A DNA stretch of 64,000 nt from Chengkuizengella sediminis (GCF_010078385.1 NZ_SIJC01000005.1:186001-250000); one strand, 5' to 3'; shown: positions 1 to 8,638, counted from the first letter of the stretch. A program made the numbers and translations. Notes: generated by a model from the sequence alone, not told the origin.

Positions 1-145
1 ATGTGTAAATACAAATTAAAAGTAGAATAGATAATATTAAAATAAACGATGAAACCAAAAAATATTCTAACACAAATAAGATAGGCAAAATATAAATTGA
101 GCGCTTAAATATTTCTGGAATATGAACTTCTGTTCTCCACATCAT
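1..145 (-). CDS. Membrane protein downstream of moxR, partial
   Basis: An open frame runs from an ATG at 145 to the window edge (about 48 codons), so only the N-terminus is visible. The ATG overlaps the moxR stop codon in an ATGA arrangement, which usually means translational coupling. After a short polar start (MMWRTEVHIPEIFKRS) the peptide becomes almost wholly hydrophobic, consistent with one or two membrane segments. In Bacillales the gene after moxR is usually a DUF58 membrane protein followed by a transglutaminase. That context makes DUF58 the first guess, but no family motif falls within the visible part. Confidence 0.55.
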   Translation of the reverse strand, partial: MMWRTEVHIPEIFKRSIYILPILFVLEYFLVSSFILILSILLLICIYT

Positions 146-1086
146 GATAATGTAGACCCTGATTCAACAGGAACTTCAATAGATTGAACAATTTCTCGTA
201 TAATTTCGCTTTTAGTGCTTTTTAACATACCTTCAGTTGATAACATAAGGCGGTGGCTTAAAATATATGGTGCTAATTCTATCACATCTTCAGGCAAACA
301 ATAATTTCTTCCGTTCAAAAATGCCTTCGCTTGAATCGCTCGCATAAATGCTAACGTTCCTCGAGGACTAACTCCAGTTTCAATTAGTTCTGATTCACGA
401 GTAGCATAAATAATCGCAAGCATATATGTTTCAATATCTTCTGTTATTTTTACATTCTTAATTTCATCTTGTAAACTAGTAATTTTCTCAATGTCTATCA
501 CAGCCTCAATTTCTGAGAGAGGGTCTTCCATACGATATCTGTTCATCATTTCTTTTTCTTGATCAAATGTAGGGTAACCTACTGGAATCACCATTAAAAA
601 TCGATCAAGCTGGGCATCTGGTAATGGAAAAGTTCCATGTGATTCTGATGGGTTTTGAGTTGCAAACACTATGTATGGTTCAGGAAGTTTAAAGGTTTGT
701 CCATCAATCGTAACCTGCCTCTCCTCCATTGCTTCCAGTAAGCTAGATTGTGTTCTTGGTGTAGCTCTGTTTATTTCATCAGCTAACAAAATATTAGTAT
801 GAACAGGACCTAATCTTAATTGAAATTCCTGATCTTTTGGATTAAAAAATTGTATTCCTGTCACATCACTTGGAAGCACATCTGGTGTAAATTGAATGCG
901 TTGGAATGAACCATTTATAAGAGTTGCAAATGTTTTAGCTAATTTTGTTTTCCCAGTCCCAGGGACATCTTCTAGTAATACGTGACCTTTACTTAATAAT
1001 GATATTAGCAATAATTCAACCACTCTATCTTTACCAATTACTACTTTGCCTACTGAGTTTTGGAAATCGTTTAGAAAATTTGACAT
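142..1086 (-). CDS. MoxR-family AAA+ ATPase
   Basis: A 314-residue MoxR (AAA_3) ATPase. Seen in the sequence: Walker A PGTGKT near residues 42-47, Walker B LLADEINR near 100-107, the sensor 1 segment FATQNP near 142-147, and the arginine-rich C-terminal lid domain. MoxR ATPases are thought to act as chaperones that help mature or insert metal-binding and membrane proteins, typically with a DUF58/VWA partner. The start is placed at the ATG at 1086 because AAGGAG lies 8 nt upstream. A longer in-frame reading to 1200 has no such site and adds a non-conserved 38-residue extension. The gene overlaps the following membrane protein gene by 4 nt. Confidence 0.9.
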   Translation of the reverse strand: MSNFLNDFQNSVGKVVIGKDRVVELLLISLLSKGHVLLEDVPGTGKTKLAKTFATLINGSFQRIQFTPDVLPSDVTGIQFFNPKDQEFQLRLGPVHTNILLADEINRATPRTQSSLLEAMEERQVTIDGQTFKLPEPYIVFATQNPSESHGTFPLPDAQLDRFLMVIPVGYPTFDQEKEMMNRYRMEDPLSEIEAVIDIEKITSLQDEIKNVKITEDIETYMLAIIYATRESELIETGVSPRGTLAFMRAIQAKAFLNGRNYCLPEDVIELAPYILSHRLMLSTEGMLKSTKSEIIREIVQSIEVPVESGSTLS

Positions 1087-1203
1087 CCTAACAGCTCCTT
1101 CATTTTGAGTAAAATTTACATTGATTATTTGATAGTGAGAATCCAAAAGTTCAGTTTTCATCACCAATAAGGTTGTTCTCTTTTTGAACTTTTTAAACAA
1201 CCT

Positions 1204-1808
1204 CTAATAGGTTACTAGTACTTTTAAAGGACTGATTGTCCCTACACTTAACTCTTCAAAACATTTTATAAGTTCTAGATATGTAATTTTGTGTTCAAAA
1301 ATATCTTTTATGTAAGGTGAGTGGCATCAATATAAATTCTTCTTTATTACCATCAGAAAGGATACAAATCTCACCTTTGTGTTTTATCACTTTTTGTAAA
1401 ACTCCAAATGCCTTGTTTCGTGCTGAACATTCGATCCCAAAATCATATATATTTCCAATAAATTCGGATGGTTTAAAAATGTTTGTTACCCCAAAAGATA
1501 GTGCATCTTTATGCCTGTATATGTCTGGTTCTACTATATCTACTTGCTTTACTTTATAATAGTTTTTCAAAAAATGAACGGCTAACAACCCCATTGTTCC
1601 CATCCCAGTAACCATCACTATATCACTTACTTTTGGTTTTAGTTTTAAAACCCCTTTTGCTGCATCACAAGAAAGAATAGTTAATAAGGCTTCTGAAGCT
1701 ATTAAACTTCTTCCATTCTAATGATTTTTTACCATTTAATTCTAGTGATTGAAGTTTCAAGTCTAGTCCCTCATTTACTAATGTTAATATTATAGGTTGT
1801 ATCTCCAT
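1204..1808 (-). pseudogene. Zinc-type (MDR) alcohol dehydrogenase remnant, frameshifted
   Basis: Three reading frames must be joined to recover one protein. The first runs from an ATG at 1808 (MEIQPIILTLVNEGL...). The second, open from about 1717, reads ...CDAAKGVLKLKPKVSDIVMVTGMGTMGLLAVHF..., which holds the Rossmann motif GMGTMG and the CD-A-KG element typical of medium-chain dehydrogenases. The third reads FEHKITYLELIKCFEELSVGTISPLKVLVTY and stops at 1204. It resembles the usual C-terminal half-helix and PLKVLV strand of the family. Frameshifts lie near 1710-1720 and near 1310. Zinc ligands are not identifiable and the N-terminal catalytic domain is short. Either the gene is decayed or the sequence has indels; decay is likelier because the product is also short. 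Confidence 0.6.
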
Positions 1809-1851
1809 TAAAACGTTCCCAAATTTAATACGATTTAATTGGTTGTTGGTT

Positions 1852-2310
1852 TCAACCTTTATTAAACCTACTTTTAATCGAAAAATAGATTACCTCCAAT
1901 ACTTGCCACCCATCACTTTTAATTAATACAAATTTAAATGGAAACGCATTGATTATAACTAAAGCATAGGAATACAAAACAAAAATGAGGAAAAAACCGT
2001 AACCTATAGAAAACGAAGACATCAATAATAAAACAATACTGGCACTTACTAAATTAAAAATAATTCCTCCAAGGTGAATTAAACTTATTTGAAAACCTTT
2101 TAGATGTTCCTTTTCTTCCCAATTACAATAACCACCTAAAAAGAAACCGAGTCTAATTGTTAATGTGCTCTTTCTATATATAATTGGTCCTGCCCCAATT
2201 GAAATTTCATTCACTTGAGCATTCAATAATTTTGCAAAAAAAGCATGACCAAGCTCGTGTAATAAGTGAACCAAAAATACTGAAAATAAAATGACAACAA
2301 TAGAATTCAT
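1852..2310 (-). CDS. M50 (site-2 protease-like) membrane metalloprotease
   Basis: A 152-residue polytopic membrane protein. It carries the zinc-binding motif HELGH at residues 18-22 inside the first membrane segment and a second conserved element NAFPF...KSDGW near residues 121-136, matching the N-x-x-P...DG motif that supplies the third zinc ligand in M50 proteases. Four hydrophobic stretches fit the core fold. There is no PDZ domain, so it is a minimal M50 enzyme of unknown substrate. The start at 2310 follows GGAG at 8 nt. It lies just upstream of the dehydrogenase remnant in the same direction, and the pair may be what is left of a larger operon. Confidence 0.8.
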   Translation of the reverse strand: MNSIVVILFSVFLVHLLHELGHAFFAKLLNAQVNEISIGAGPIIYRKSTLTIRLGFFLGGYCNWEEKEHLKGFQISLIHLGGIIFNLVSASIVLLLMSSFSIGYGFFLIFVLYSYALVIINAFPFKFVLIKSDGWQVLEVIYFSIKSRFNKG

Positions 2311-2443
2311 TGTATAATCTCCTGCAGTAGATAGATGTTATATAAAACTACATTATACTACATATGGTTGTGGTTTTTACAACGTTATCTAATTAAATAG
2401 GGATCTTACATTCTTTAGATTACCCCTTTACATACAGAGGTCA

Positions 2444-3250
2444 ATGTTATATATTTGTGGTATGACCACAGATTCAAAGAGGACTGACCATAAACCGGAG
2501 AATAAATTTCAGAATATTTCAAAAATACTGGAGGCTTTTCATTTGGAAAAAAAACAAACCTTTGTTAACCCTGCTCAAATTATAGATCAACTATTAATGA
2601 AAGCGATTTTAAATGGTCAATATCCACCAGGAAGTACACTTCCACCAGAAAGAGAGCTATCATCCAAGTTAGGTATTGCTCGTACTACATTAAGAGAATC
2701 CCTACAAAGATTAGCACGAGATAAGTGGCTAACCATTCGTAAAGGACAACCCACACGAGTGAATCATTTCTGGCAGGAAGGCAATCTAAACACACTAGAG
2801 CATATTATCGCGAATACGGAACATCCAACTGAAAATTTTGTAGTTCACCTTCTTGAAGTTCGCTCTTCTTTAGCACCAGCATTTGTTCGCGACGCAGTTT
2901 TAAAAAACCCCGCGAAAGTCATTGCCATCCTTGCTAAAAGTGATGAACTAGAAGATGATCCCACCAGTTTCACATTATTTGATTGGGAACTGCAAAAACA
3001 ATTAGCTGTTCTTTCTGAAAATCCAATCTATGTACTGTTAATTAATAGTTTTTCTCAAATTTATGAACATATGGGGCAACTATATTTTTCTCATCAACAA
3101 AACCGAGAAGCTACCCACTTGTTTTATACACGTCTATTATCAGCAGCAATGTCAAAGGACGCGACTCAAGCTGAACAAATTACAAAAGAAGATATGTTAA
3201 AAAGTATCACGTTATGGAAAAATGCTATCAACTCTACTGATCAGACATAG
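2444..3250 (+). CDS. FadR-type GntR-family transcriptional regulator
   Basis: A 268-residue regulator. Residues about 45-110 form a GntR winged helix-turn-helix, including PPGSTLPPERELSSKLGIAR and TTLRESLQRLARDKW, closely like E. coli FadR (which also has the ...VNNFW junction; here VNHFW). The C-terminal part resembles the FadR acyl-CoA-binding domain rather than the FCD domain. This suggests that it senses long-chain acyl-CoA. It precedes, in the same direction, the flavoenzyme/kinase operon and probably controls it through the palindrome at 3276-3295. The start is uncertain: the ATG at 2444 has AGAGG only 3 nt away, and the ATG at 2462 has no clear ribosome site. Confidence 0.85.
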   Translation: MLYICGMTTDSKRTDHKPENKFQNISKILEAFHLEKKQTFVNPAQIIDQLLMKAILNGQYPPGSTLPPERELSSKLGIARTTLRESLQRLARDKWLTIRKGQPTRVNHFWQEGNLNTLEHIIANTEHPTENFVVHLLEVRSSLAPAFVRDAVLKNPAKVIAILAKSDELEDDPTSFTLFDWELQKQLAVLSENPIYVLLINSFSQIYEHMGQLYFSHQQNREATHLFYTRLLSAAMSKDATQAEQITKEDMLKSITLWKNAINSTDQT

Positions 3251-3275
3251 AGGCTAAAAAGATGATCTAGAAGTA

Positions 3276-3295
3276 TTACAAAATAGATTTTGTAA
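3276..3295. promoter_or_regulatory. Perfect palindrome, probable FadR-type operator
   Basis: TTACAAAAT-AG-ATTTTGTAA has perfect 9-bp arms with a 2-bp centre. No T-run follows, so it does not look like a terminator. It lies between the FadR-type regulator gene and the first enzyme gene and overlaps the proposed -35 box. The sequence differs from the E. coli FadR site, so assignment to this regulator rests on position and symmetry. Confidence 0.55.
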
Positions 3296-3319
3296 GCGAT
3301 TACTTTAATCATTTATATT
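3290..3319 (+). promoter_or_regulatory. Probable sigma-A promoter of the flavoenzyme/kinase operon
   Basis: TTGTAA (3290-3295) and TATATT (3314-3319) are separated by 18 bp and lie just upstream of the TTG start at 3342. The -35 element sits inside the operator palindrome and the cre-like box, so both could block RNA polymerase. The boxes were placed by eye. Confidence 0.45.
3291..3304 (+). promoter_or_regulatory. cre-like catabolite control (CcpA) box
   Basis: TGTAAGCGATTACT matches the Bacillus cre consensus TGWAANCGNTNWCA at every defined position except the last base. It overlaps the operator palindrome and promoter, as expected for carbon catabolite repression of a glycerol-type catabolic operon. 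A one-mismatch match can occur by chance. Confidence 0.45.
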
Positions 3320-3341
3320 TATTAACCAAGGGGGAATTAAA

Positions 3342-4931
3342 TTGAGAAGATGGAATGGCTGGGGCGATGAATCTGTAAATGTTGAGTTGCCTGAATCAGC
3401 AAAAAAATTTTTAGAAAATGAATTAGGTCCTGGTAAAAAACCAAAAGATATATCATTAGAAAAAGCGCTTAACAATGTACCTGCATCACGTTTACCTGAA
3501 CATCATCTTATAAACACGGATCCACTGGAAAGACTTCGTCATGCTGCTGGGCAAAGTTTTGGTGACTGGAATGCCATTCGAAGTGGCACAATACCAACTT
3601 ATCCTGATGGTGTAGCGTTTCCTTTAAATGAACAAGAAGTGCGAGAGTTGCTTCAATTTGCAAAAAAAATAGATGCACATATTGTTCCTTATGGTGGAGG
3701 TACGAGTGTTGTAGGTCATTTAGCAGCACTCGAAGGAGACAAACCTACTATCACAGTAGATGTAAGTAGAATGAATAAATTACTTGATTTAGATGAAGAC
3801 GGGTGCCTTGCTCAATTTCAAGCAGGTATTAAAGGACCTGATCTCGAGGCAGCATTACAAGCTAAAGGATTTACTTTAGGACACTTTCCTCAGTCATTTG
3901 AGTATTCCACTCTCGGGGGTTGGATTGTCACACGTTCAGCAGGACAACAATCATTAAAATATGGGAGAATTGAACAACTATTTGTTGGTGGAGAAATGGA
4001 AACACCCGTTGGTAGTTTAGAAATATCAAATTTACCAGCATCGGCCGCAGGACCTAATTTACGTGAATTTGTTTTAGGCTCTGAAGGTAGATTAGGCATA
4101 GTTACTAAAGCAACAGTTAAAATATCTCCCTTACCAGAAAAGGAACAGTTTTATTCAGCTTTCTTCCCAACTCCTGAGCAAGGCATGGCTGCCATTAGAC
4201 AAATTGCACAATACGGTATTCCTCTTTCAATGATGCGCTTAAGCTTACCAGAAGAAACGATCTCTACTTTAACTATGGCAGGAGAAAGCAAAGTACTCGC
4301 TTTGTTAGATAAATGGTTGAAAATGAACGGTGTAAATGAACAAAAATGTATGCTTGTTTATGGGGTTACTGGAAGTAAAAAAAGTGTGAGATCCTCACTG
4401 ATTCAAGCCCAAAGTATTATTAAAAAATACAAAGGTGTTCTTGTAGGTACCAAACCAGGGCATCAATGGGTGAAAAACCGCTTTCGTTCTCCATATTTAC
4501 GCAACAGTTTATGGAACGAAGGTTATGCAGTAGATACATTAGAAACAGCAACAACATGGAATAGAGTGCCAGAAACGGTTCAATCCATAGAAAGTGCTTT
4601 AAGAGAAGGGTTACAAGATATGAATGAAAATGTATTTGCTTATACTCACCTCTCTCATATTTATCCACACGGCTCTAGCATTTATACGACCTATCTTTTC
4701 CGTGTAGGTAATAACCCCGCTGAAACGAAACGTCGCTGGGAAAAACTAAAAAAAGCTGCAAGTGAAGCGATCGTAAAACATGGTGGAACGATAAGTCATC
4801 AACACGGAGTTGGAGCTGATCATCGACAATACCTTGAAAATGAAAAAACGAAATTAGGCATGGAAATGATTCGTTCTCTTTGTCATACGCTTGATCCTGA
4901 ACAAAGGATGAATAACGATAAGCTAATATAA
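3342..4931 (+). CDS. FAD-linked oxidase of the alkylglycerone-phosphate synthase type
   Basis: A 529-residue VAO-family flavoprotein starting at TTG (AAGGGGG 7 nt upstream). The N-terminus MRRWNGWGDE matches the KWNGWG start of eukaryotic alkyl-DHAP synthase (AGPS). The FAD-binding loop PYGGGTSVVGHL lies near residues 125-136. Further AGPS-like blocks are QSFEYSTLGGWI, GSEGRLGIVTKA, the ETATTWNRV segment and the C-terminal SHQHGVG near 485-491. AGPS has HHHGVG, so the middle histidine is Gln here. AGPS swaps the acyl chain of acyl-DHAP for a fatty alcohol through a non-redox use of FAD. With a GlpD-like enzyme and a kinase downstream, it may instead act on alkyl-DHAP during breakdown; that direction is inferred. 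Confidence 0.8.
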   Translation: MRRWNGWGDESVNVELPESAKKFLENELGPGKKPKDISLEKALNNVPASRLPEHHLINTDPLERLRHAAGQSFGDWNAIRSGTIPTYPDGVAFPLNEQEVRELLQFAKKIDAHIVPYGGGTSVVGHLAALEGDKPTITVDVSRMNKLLDLDEDGCLAQFQAGIKGPDLEAALQAKGFTLGHFPQSFEYSTLGGWIVTRSAGQQSLKYGRIEQLFVGGEMETPVGSLEISNLPASAAGPNLREFVLGSEGRLGIVTKATVKISPLPEKEQFYSAFFPTPEQGMAAIRQIAQYGIPLSMMRLSLPEETISTLTMAGESKVLALLDKWLKMNGVNEQKCMLVYGVTGSKKSVRSSLIQAQSIIKKYKGVLVGTKPGHQWVKNRFRSPYLRNSLWNEGYAVDTLETATTWNRVPETVQSIESALREGLQDMNENVFAYTHLSHIYPHGSSIYTTYLFRVGNNPAETKRRWEKLKKAASEAIVKHGGTISHQHGVGADHRQYLENEKTKLGMEMIRSLCHTLDPEQRMNNDKLI

Positions 4932-4953
4932 TAAGTCGAAAGGAGTGTTAATT

Positions 4954-6534
4954 ATGAATAACCGCGAAGAAGTCTGGGATCAATTAAGTGAACCATGGGA
5001 TGTCATCGTGATTGGTGGAGGAATTACTGGGGCCGGAATTTTGAGAAAAGCAGCTAGTCAAGGTCTCCGCTGTTTACTTTTAGAAAAAAAAGATTTTGCA
5101 TGGGGAACATCCAGTCGTTCAGGTAAACTAGTACATGGTGGTTTACGTTATTTAAAACAAGGGCAATTGAAAACCACCTGGCATTCCGTTCATGAAAGAG
5201 AAAAGTTACTCAGTGAATGTGATGGTCTTGTAGAGCCTCTTGGAATTTTAATGCCTTTTTATGAGGAAAATCGATTTGACCCTATTTTGTTAAAAGCAGG
5301 ATTAACCCTGTATGACATGATGGCACATCGAAAAAATCATCGTAGTTATGATCCTGAGAACATAAGCAAAATGGCGCCAGGAATTAAACAAACAGGTCTA
5401 AGCACAGGTTTACAATATTATGATGCAAGGACAGATGATGCAAGGCTCGTATTAAGAGTGTTAAAAGATGGAGAGTTACTAGGGGGCACTGCAATAAACT
5501 ATTGCTCAGTGGAAGAACTATGTCGAGATCAAAATGGTCATGTGCGCGGAGTCACAGTGAAAGATATAATGTCAAATAAAACAAAAGAAGTATTTGGGAA
5601 AATAGTTGTGAATGCAACTGGGGTCTGGGTAGATCAACTCCGAGCTCAGGTAGGTGAGACACCAAAAATGCGTCCCTTACGTGGAAGTCACTTGATTATC
5701 CCGAATTGGCGTCTACCACTAGCGCAGGCTATCAGCTTCACGCATCCAGAAGATGGACGTTATATTTATGCACTACCATGGGAAGGTGTTACCTTAGTTG
5801 GAACAACAGATATTGATCATAAAGATTCTCTAAATGTAGAACCGAGTATAAGTTTTGAAGAAGGAAAATACTTGTTAGAAGCCCTTAATGATATGTTTCC
5901 TTCGTTTCAACTAAAAGCTGAAGATATTTTATCAACATTTGCTGGTGTAAGACCAGTCATTCATACAGGCAAAAAAGATCCCTCTAAAGAATCAAGAGAT
6001 CATTGTATATGGGAAGAACACGGTTTGTTAACAGTAACAGGTGGGAAATTAACCACCTTCGATTTATTATCTCGTGAAGTCTTAGATAAAATAAAACCAC
6101 AAATAACCCATATTAATGAATATCATAATAAAATCCAGGATACACAACAAAATATGACAGATCATACAATACTCCAGTCCCATTTAGGGGAATCTATGAC
6201 ACGTCGGTTATACGGACGTTACGGAAATAGATGGGATAGTTTTATAGAAGAAATTGAAGAAAATGGTTGTGAATTTATACCTAGTACGAATATATTATGG
6301 TCAGAGCTTCGATGGGCAGCACGACATGAATCTATTTCTCATTTAGATGATCTATTACTGCGAAGAGTACGTATTGGTATGTTATTACCTTCTGGAGGAA
6401 GAGAAATAATAAATCGTTTAAAAGAAGAGATTCAACCTGTGCTAAACTGGGATGAGGAACATTGGAATGATGAAATAACTCGTTACCATAAAATATGGAA
6501 AAATAACTACAGTCCTGATTTAATACTAAAATGA
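4954..6534 (+). CDS. GlpD-like FAD-dependent glycerol-3-phosphate dehydrogenase family protein
   Basis: A 526-residue protein. It has the dinucleotide-binding motif VIGGGITGAG near residues 18-27, the GlpD signature GTSSRSGKLVHGGLRYLKQG, and the conserved AGVRPVIHTG and VTGGKLTTF blocks near the C-terminal end of the catalytic domain, followed by a GlpD-type C-terminal helical domain. GlpD oxidises sn-glycerol 3-phosphate to DHAP and passes electrons to quinone at the membrane. The start is the ATG at 4954, with AAGGAG 8 nt upstream. It sits 22 nt after the AGPS-like gene. The association suggests that the substrate could be an O-alkylated glycerol 3-phosphate, which is not provable from sequence. 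Confidence 0.85.
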   Translation: MNNREEVWDQLSEPWDVIVIGGGITGAGILRKAASQGLRCLLLEKKDFAWGTSSRSGKLVHGGLRYLKQGQLKTTWHSVHEREKLLSECDGLVEPLGILMPFYEENRFDPILLKAGLTLYDMMAHRKNHRSYDPENISKMAPGIKQTGLSTGLQYYDARTDDARLVLRVLKDGELLGGTAINYCSVEELCRDQNGHVRGVTVKDIMSNKTKEVFGKIVVNATGVWVDQLRAQVGETPKMRPLRGSHLIIPNWRLPLAQAISFTHPEDGRYIYALPWEGVTLVGTTDIDHKDSLNVEPSISFEEGKYLLEALNDMFPSFQLKAEDILSTFAGVRPVIHTGKKDPSKESRDHCIWEEHGLLTVTGGKLTTFDLLSREVLDKIKPQITHINEYHNKIQDTQQNMTDHTILQSHLGESMTRRLYGRYGNRWDSFIEEIEENGCEFIPSTNILWSELRWAARHESISHLDDLLLRRVRIGMLLPSGGREIINRLKEEIQPVLNWDEEHWNDEITRYHKIWKNNYSPDLILK

Positions 6535-6587
6535 CCTAATAAGTATGCCCACATAATTAAAAAGAGTTTATGTTACAATCTAGGGGT

Positions 6588-6622
6588 TATCCCTCTTCTA
6601 TCACAGAGGAGGATTAGGGATA
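6588..6622 (+). other. Inverted repeat in the leader of the kinase gene
   Basis: TATCCCT (6588-6594) pairs with AGGGATA (6616-6622), and CCTC/GAGG pairs further inside. No T-run follows, so it is not a standard terminator. It lies 20 nt before the kinase start and could be an operator or an mRNA hairpin. Confidence 0.35.
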
Positions 6623-6643
6623 TAAAAAAGGGGGATTCAATCC

Positions 6644-8203
6644 ATGAATGAAAGCGTTTTAACAATAGATATTGGAACTCAAAGTGTACGAACACTTGTA
6701 TTTGATGGGAAAGGTCATCTTATAGATTTTGCCAGAGTGATTTTCAGTCCTGCATATTTTTCTCCTGAATCTGGTTGGGCTGAGCAGCATCCAGAGTATT
6801 ATTGGAAGTGTGTGGCTGAGTCCTCAGAAAAACTATTTAGTCAAGGTAAAGTAAAAAAAGACTCTATTGTTTCAGTAAGTATCACAACGCAAAGAGGAAC
6901 AATGGTAAATCTTGATGCCGAAAAGAATCCTTTACGTTCTGCTATATTATGGTTAGATCAACGTAGATCGACAAAATTACCAAAAGTGGGTGGAGCTTGG
7001 CAACTCTTATTTCATCTAGCAGGTCTTAATAAAACATTACATTACCTTCAAGCAGAAGCGGAAGCCAATTGGCTCAAGGAATTTCAGCCAGAAATTTGGG
7101 AAAAAACTTCCCACTATTTGATGATTTCAGGATACATTAATTATAAATTAACAGATGAAATTGTTGATTCTATCGGAAGTCAAGTTGGATATCTTCCATT
7201 TGATTATAAAAAACTAGCTTGGTCTAAAAAATCACACTGGAAATGGAAGGCAATTCCTGTCAAGGAACAGATGTTGCCAAATCTAGTTCAACCAGGTGAG
7301 CAGCTAGGTGTGATTACGAAAGAAGCAGCTAAACAAACAGGTATACCTGAGGGACTACCTGTGATTGCAGGAGCTACAGATAAAGCATGTGAAGTACTTG
7401 GTACAGGTTGTTTGTTACCACACCAAGGAAGCATTGGTTATGGTACTACAGCAACCATCAATGTAAACTCGAAAAAGTACCTTGAACCTATTAAACTCAT
7501 TCCCCCTTATCCAAGTGCATCACCAGGAGAATATAATCTTGAAGTACAAACCTTCCGTGGGTTTTGGATGGTTTCATGGTTCAAAGAACAATTTGCTAAC
7601 GAGGAGTTACAACTAGCCAGTAATTTAGGAGTACCTGCAGAGGAAATACTAGATGATCTAGTCTCAGATATTCCGCCAGGATCTTTGGGACTGGTACTCC
7701 AACCATTCTGGTCACCTGGCATAAGATATCCTCGTCCTGATGCAAAAGGTGCTATCATTGGTTTCGGTGGAGTTCATACGAAAGGACACTTTTATAGAGC
7801 TCTTCTTGAAGGCTTAGCTTATTCGATACGTGAAGGTCGAGAAAGAATTGAAAAACGTACAAAAGTGCCCATGACAGAATTGATCGTATGCGGCGGGGGT
7901 TCAAACAGTGATAAAATGATGCAAATTACAGCAGACGTATTTCATTTACCTGCAATCAGACCAGCAATTAGTGAAGCATCTGGTTTAGGGGCAGCCATCT
8001 TAGCTGCAGCAGGAGCTGGACTTCATCCAAATATTGAAACAGCGGTGAAAGAAATGACAAAAAAGGCTCAGGTTTTTGAACCCATGAAGGAAAACGTGAA
8101 AATATACGACGAACTTTATAGCCAAGTTTATCAAAAGATGTATAAAAAATTAACTCCATTATATGAATCTATTCAAAAAATTACTGGATATCCTGAGCAT
8201 TAA
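6644..8203 (+). CDS. FGGY-family carbohydrate (polyol) kinase
   Basis: A 519-residue sugar/polyol kinase. The N-terminal phosphate 1 motif TIDIGTQSVR is at residues 7-16. The C-terminal half carries the ATP-binding blocks GYGTTATINV, EGLAYSIREG and VCGGGSNSDKMMQITAD, with the AGATDKACE motif between. Motif details differ from true glycerol kinase and recall the YgcE-like FGGY branch. E. coli ygcE lies near the AGPS-like flavoprotein gene ygcU (from memory), which parallels this operon. It would phosphorylate a hydroxyl of a sugar, polyol or glycerol derivative. The ribosome site is AAAGGGGG about 9 nt upstream. The 109-nt gap after the GlpD-like gene leaves room for a second promoter. Confidence 0.85.
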   Translation: MNESVLTIDIGTQSVRTLVFDGKGHLIDFARVIFSPAYFSPESGWAEQHPEYYWKCVAESSEKLFSQGKVKKDSIVSVSITTQRGTMVNLDAEKNPLRSAILWLDQRRSTKLPKVGGAWQLLFHLAGLNKTLHYLQAEAEANWLKEFQPEIWEKTSHYLMISGYINYKLTDEIVDSIGSQVGYLPFDYKKLAWSKKSHWKWKAIPVKEQMLPNLVQPGEQLGVITKEAAKQTGIPEGLPVIAGATDKACEVLGTGCLLPHQGSIGYGTTATINVNSKKYLEPIKLIPPYPSASPGEYNLEVQTFRGFWMVSWFKEQFANEELQLASNLGVPAEEILDDLVSDIPPGSLGLVLQPFWSPGIRYPRPDAKGAIIGFGGVHTKGHFYRALLEGLAYSIREGRERIEKRTKVPMTELIVCGGGSNSDKMMQITADVFHLPAIRPAISEASGLGAAILAAAGAGLHPNIETAVKEMTKKAQVFEPMKENVKIYDELYSQVYQKMYKKLTPLYESIQKITGYPEH

Positions 8204-8562
8204 CTTATTTAGATGGATTCAGAGATAAATTCTCTGTTTTGTTTTCAATCGGATTCGCCATCTGTATTATATTGATTTCATCCTTAAGTAAAAACTCTAT
8301 GCAATCCATCATTATCTGTAGCATTATTTTTTTTGTTCCGATGATTTTATCCTCTTTTGGAATTAGTGCTTTAGAAAACTTCTTTCGGTATGGTTACATT
8401 TATATGATGCAAGTAGATCAGTTTTTCCTAGACTTTAAAGTCTTTAATATATTTGGGACATTTGTATTAGAACCTATTGTAGTTTCCATTGTATTTGTTT
8501 CTGTTACAATCATCTTCGCACTTTTATTGCATCCTATCCAAAAGAGAAAACAAGTGAGTTAA
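8197..8562 (+). pseudogene. C-terminal fragment of an ABC-2 type permease
   Basis: The frame is open from a stop at 8194 to 8562 with no ribosome site and no ATG near its beginning. The translated piece (about 120 residues) has three hydrophobic segments and ends KVFNIFGTFVLEP...LLLHPIQKRKQVS. That resembles the last membrane helix and tail of ABC-2 permeases, which often carry a VFN-x-FG-x-P-VL-x-P element. The N-terminal part and partner ATPase are missing, so this is probably a truncated relic. The frame overlaps the end of the kinase gene by 7 nt. The family is recognised by pattern only. Confidence 0.45.
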
Positions 8563-8613
8563 TCAATCTACAATAAATATCGTTATTTTACATCTCACAC
8601 TGTATCGTTTTAT

Positions 8614-8638
8614 AGCTCAGTTTACTCTGAGCTTTTTT
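8614..8638 (+). terminator. Rho-independent terminator
   Basis: AGCTCAG and CTGAGCT form a perfect 7-bp stem with a 6-nt loop, followed by TTTTT. It closes the plus-strand operon that begins at 3342 or its relic downstream gene. Confidence 0.85.
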
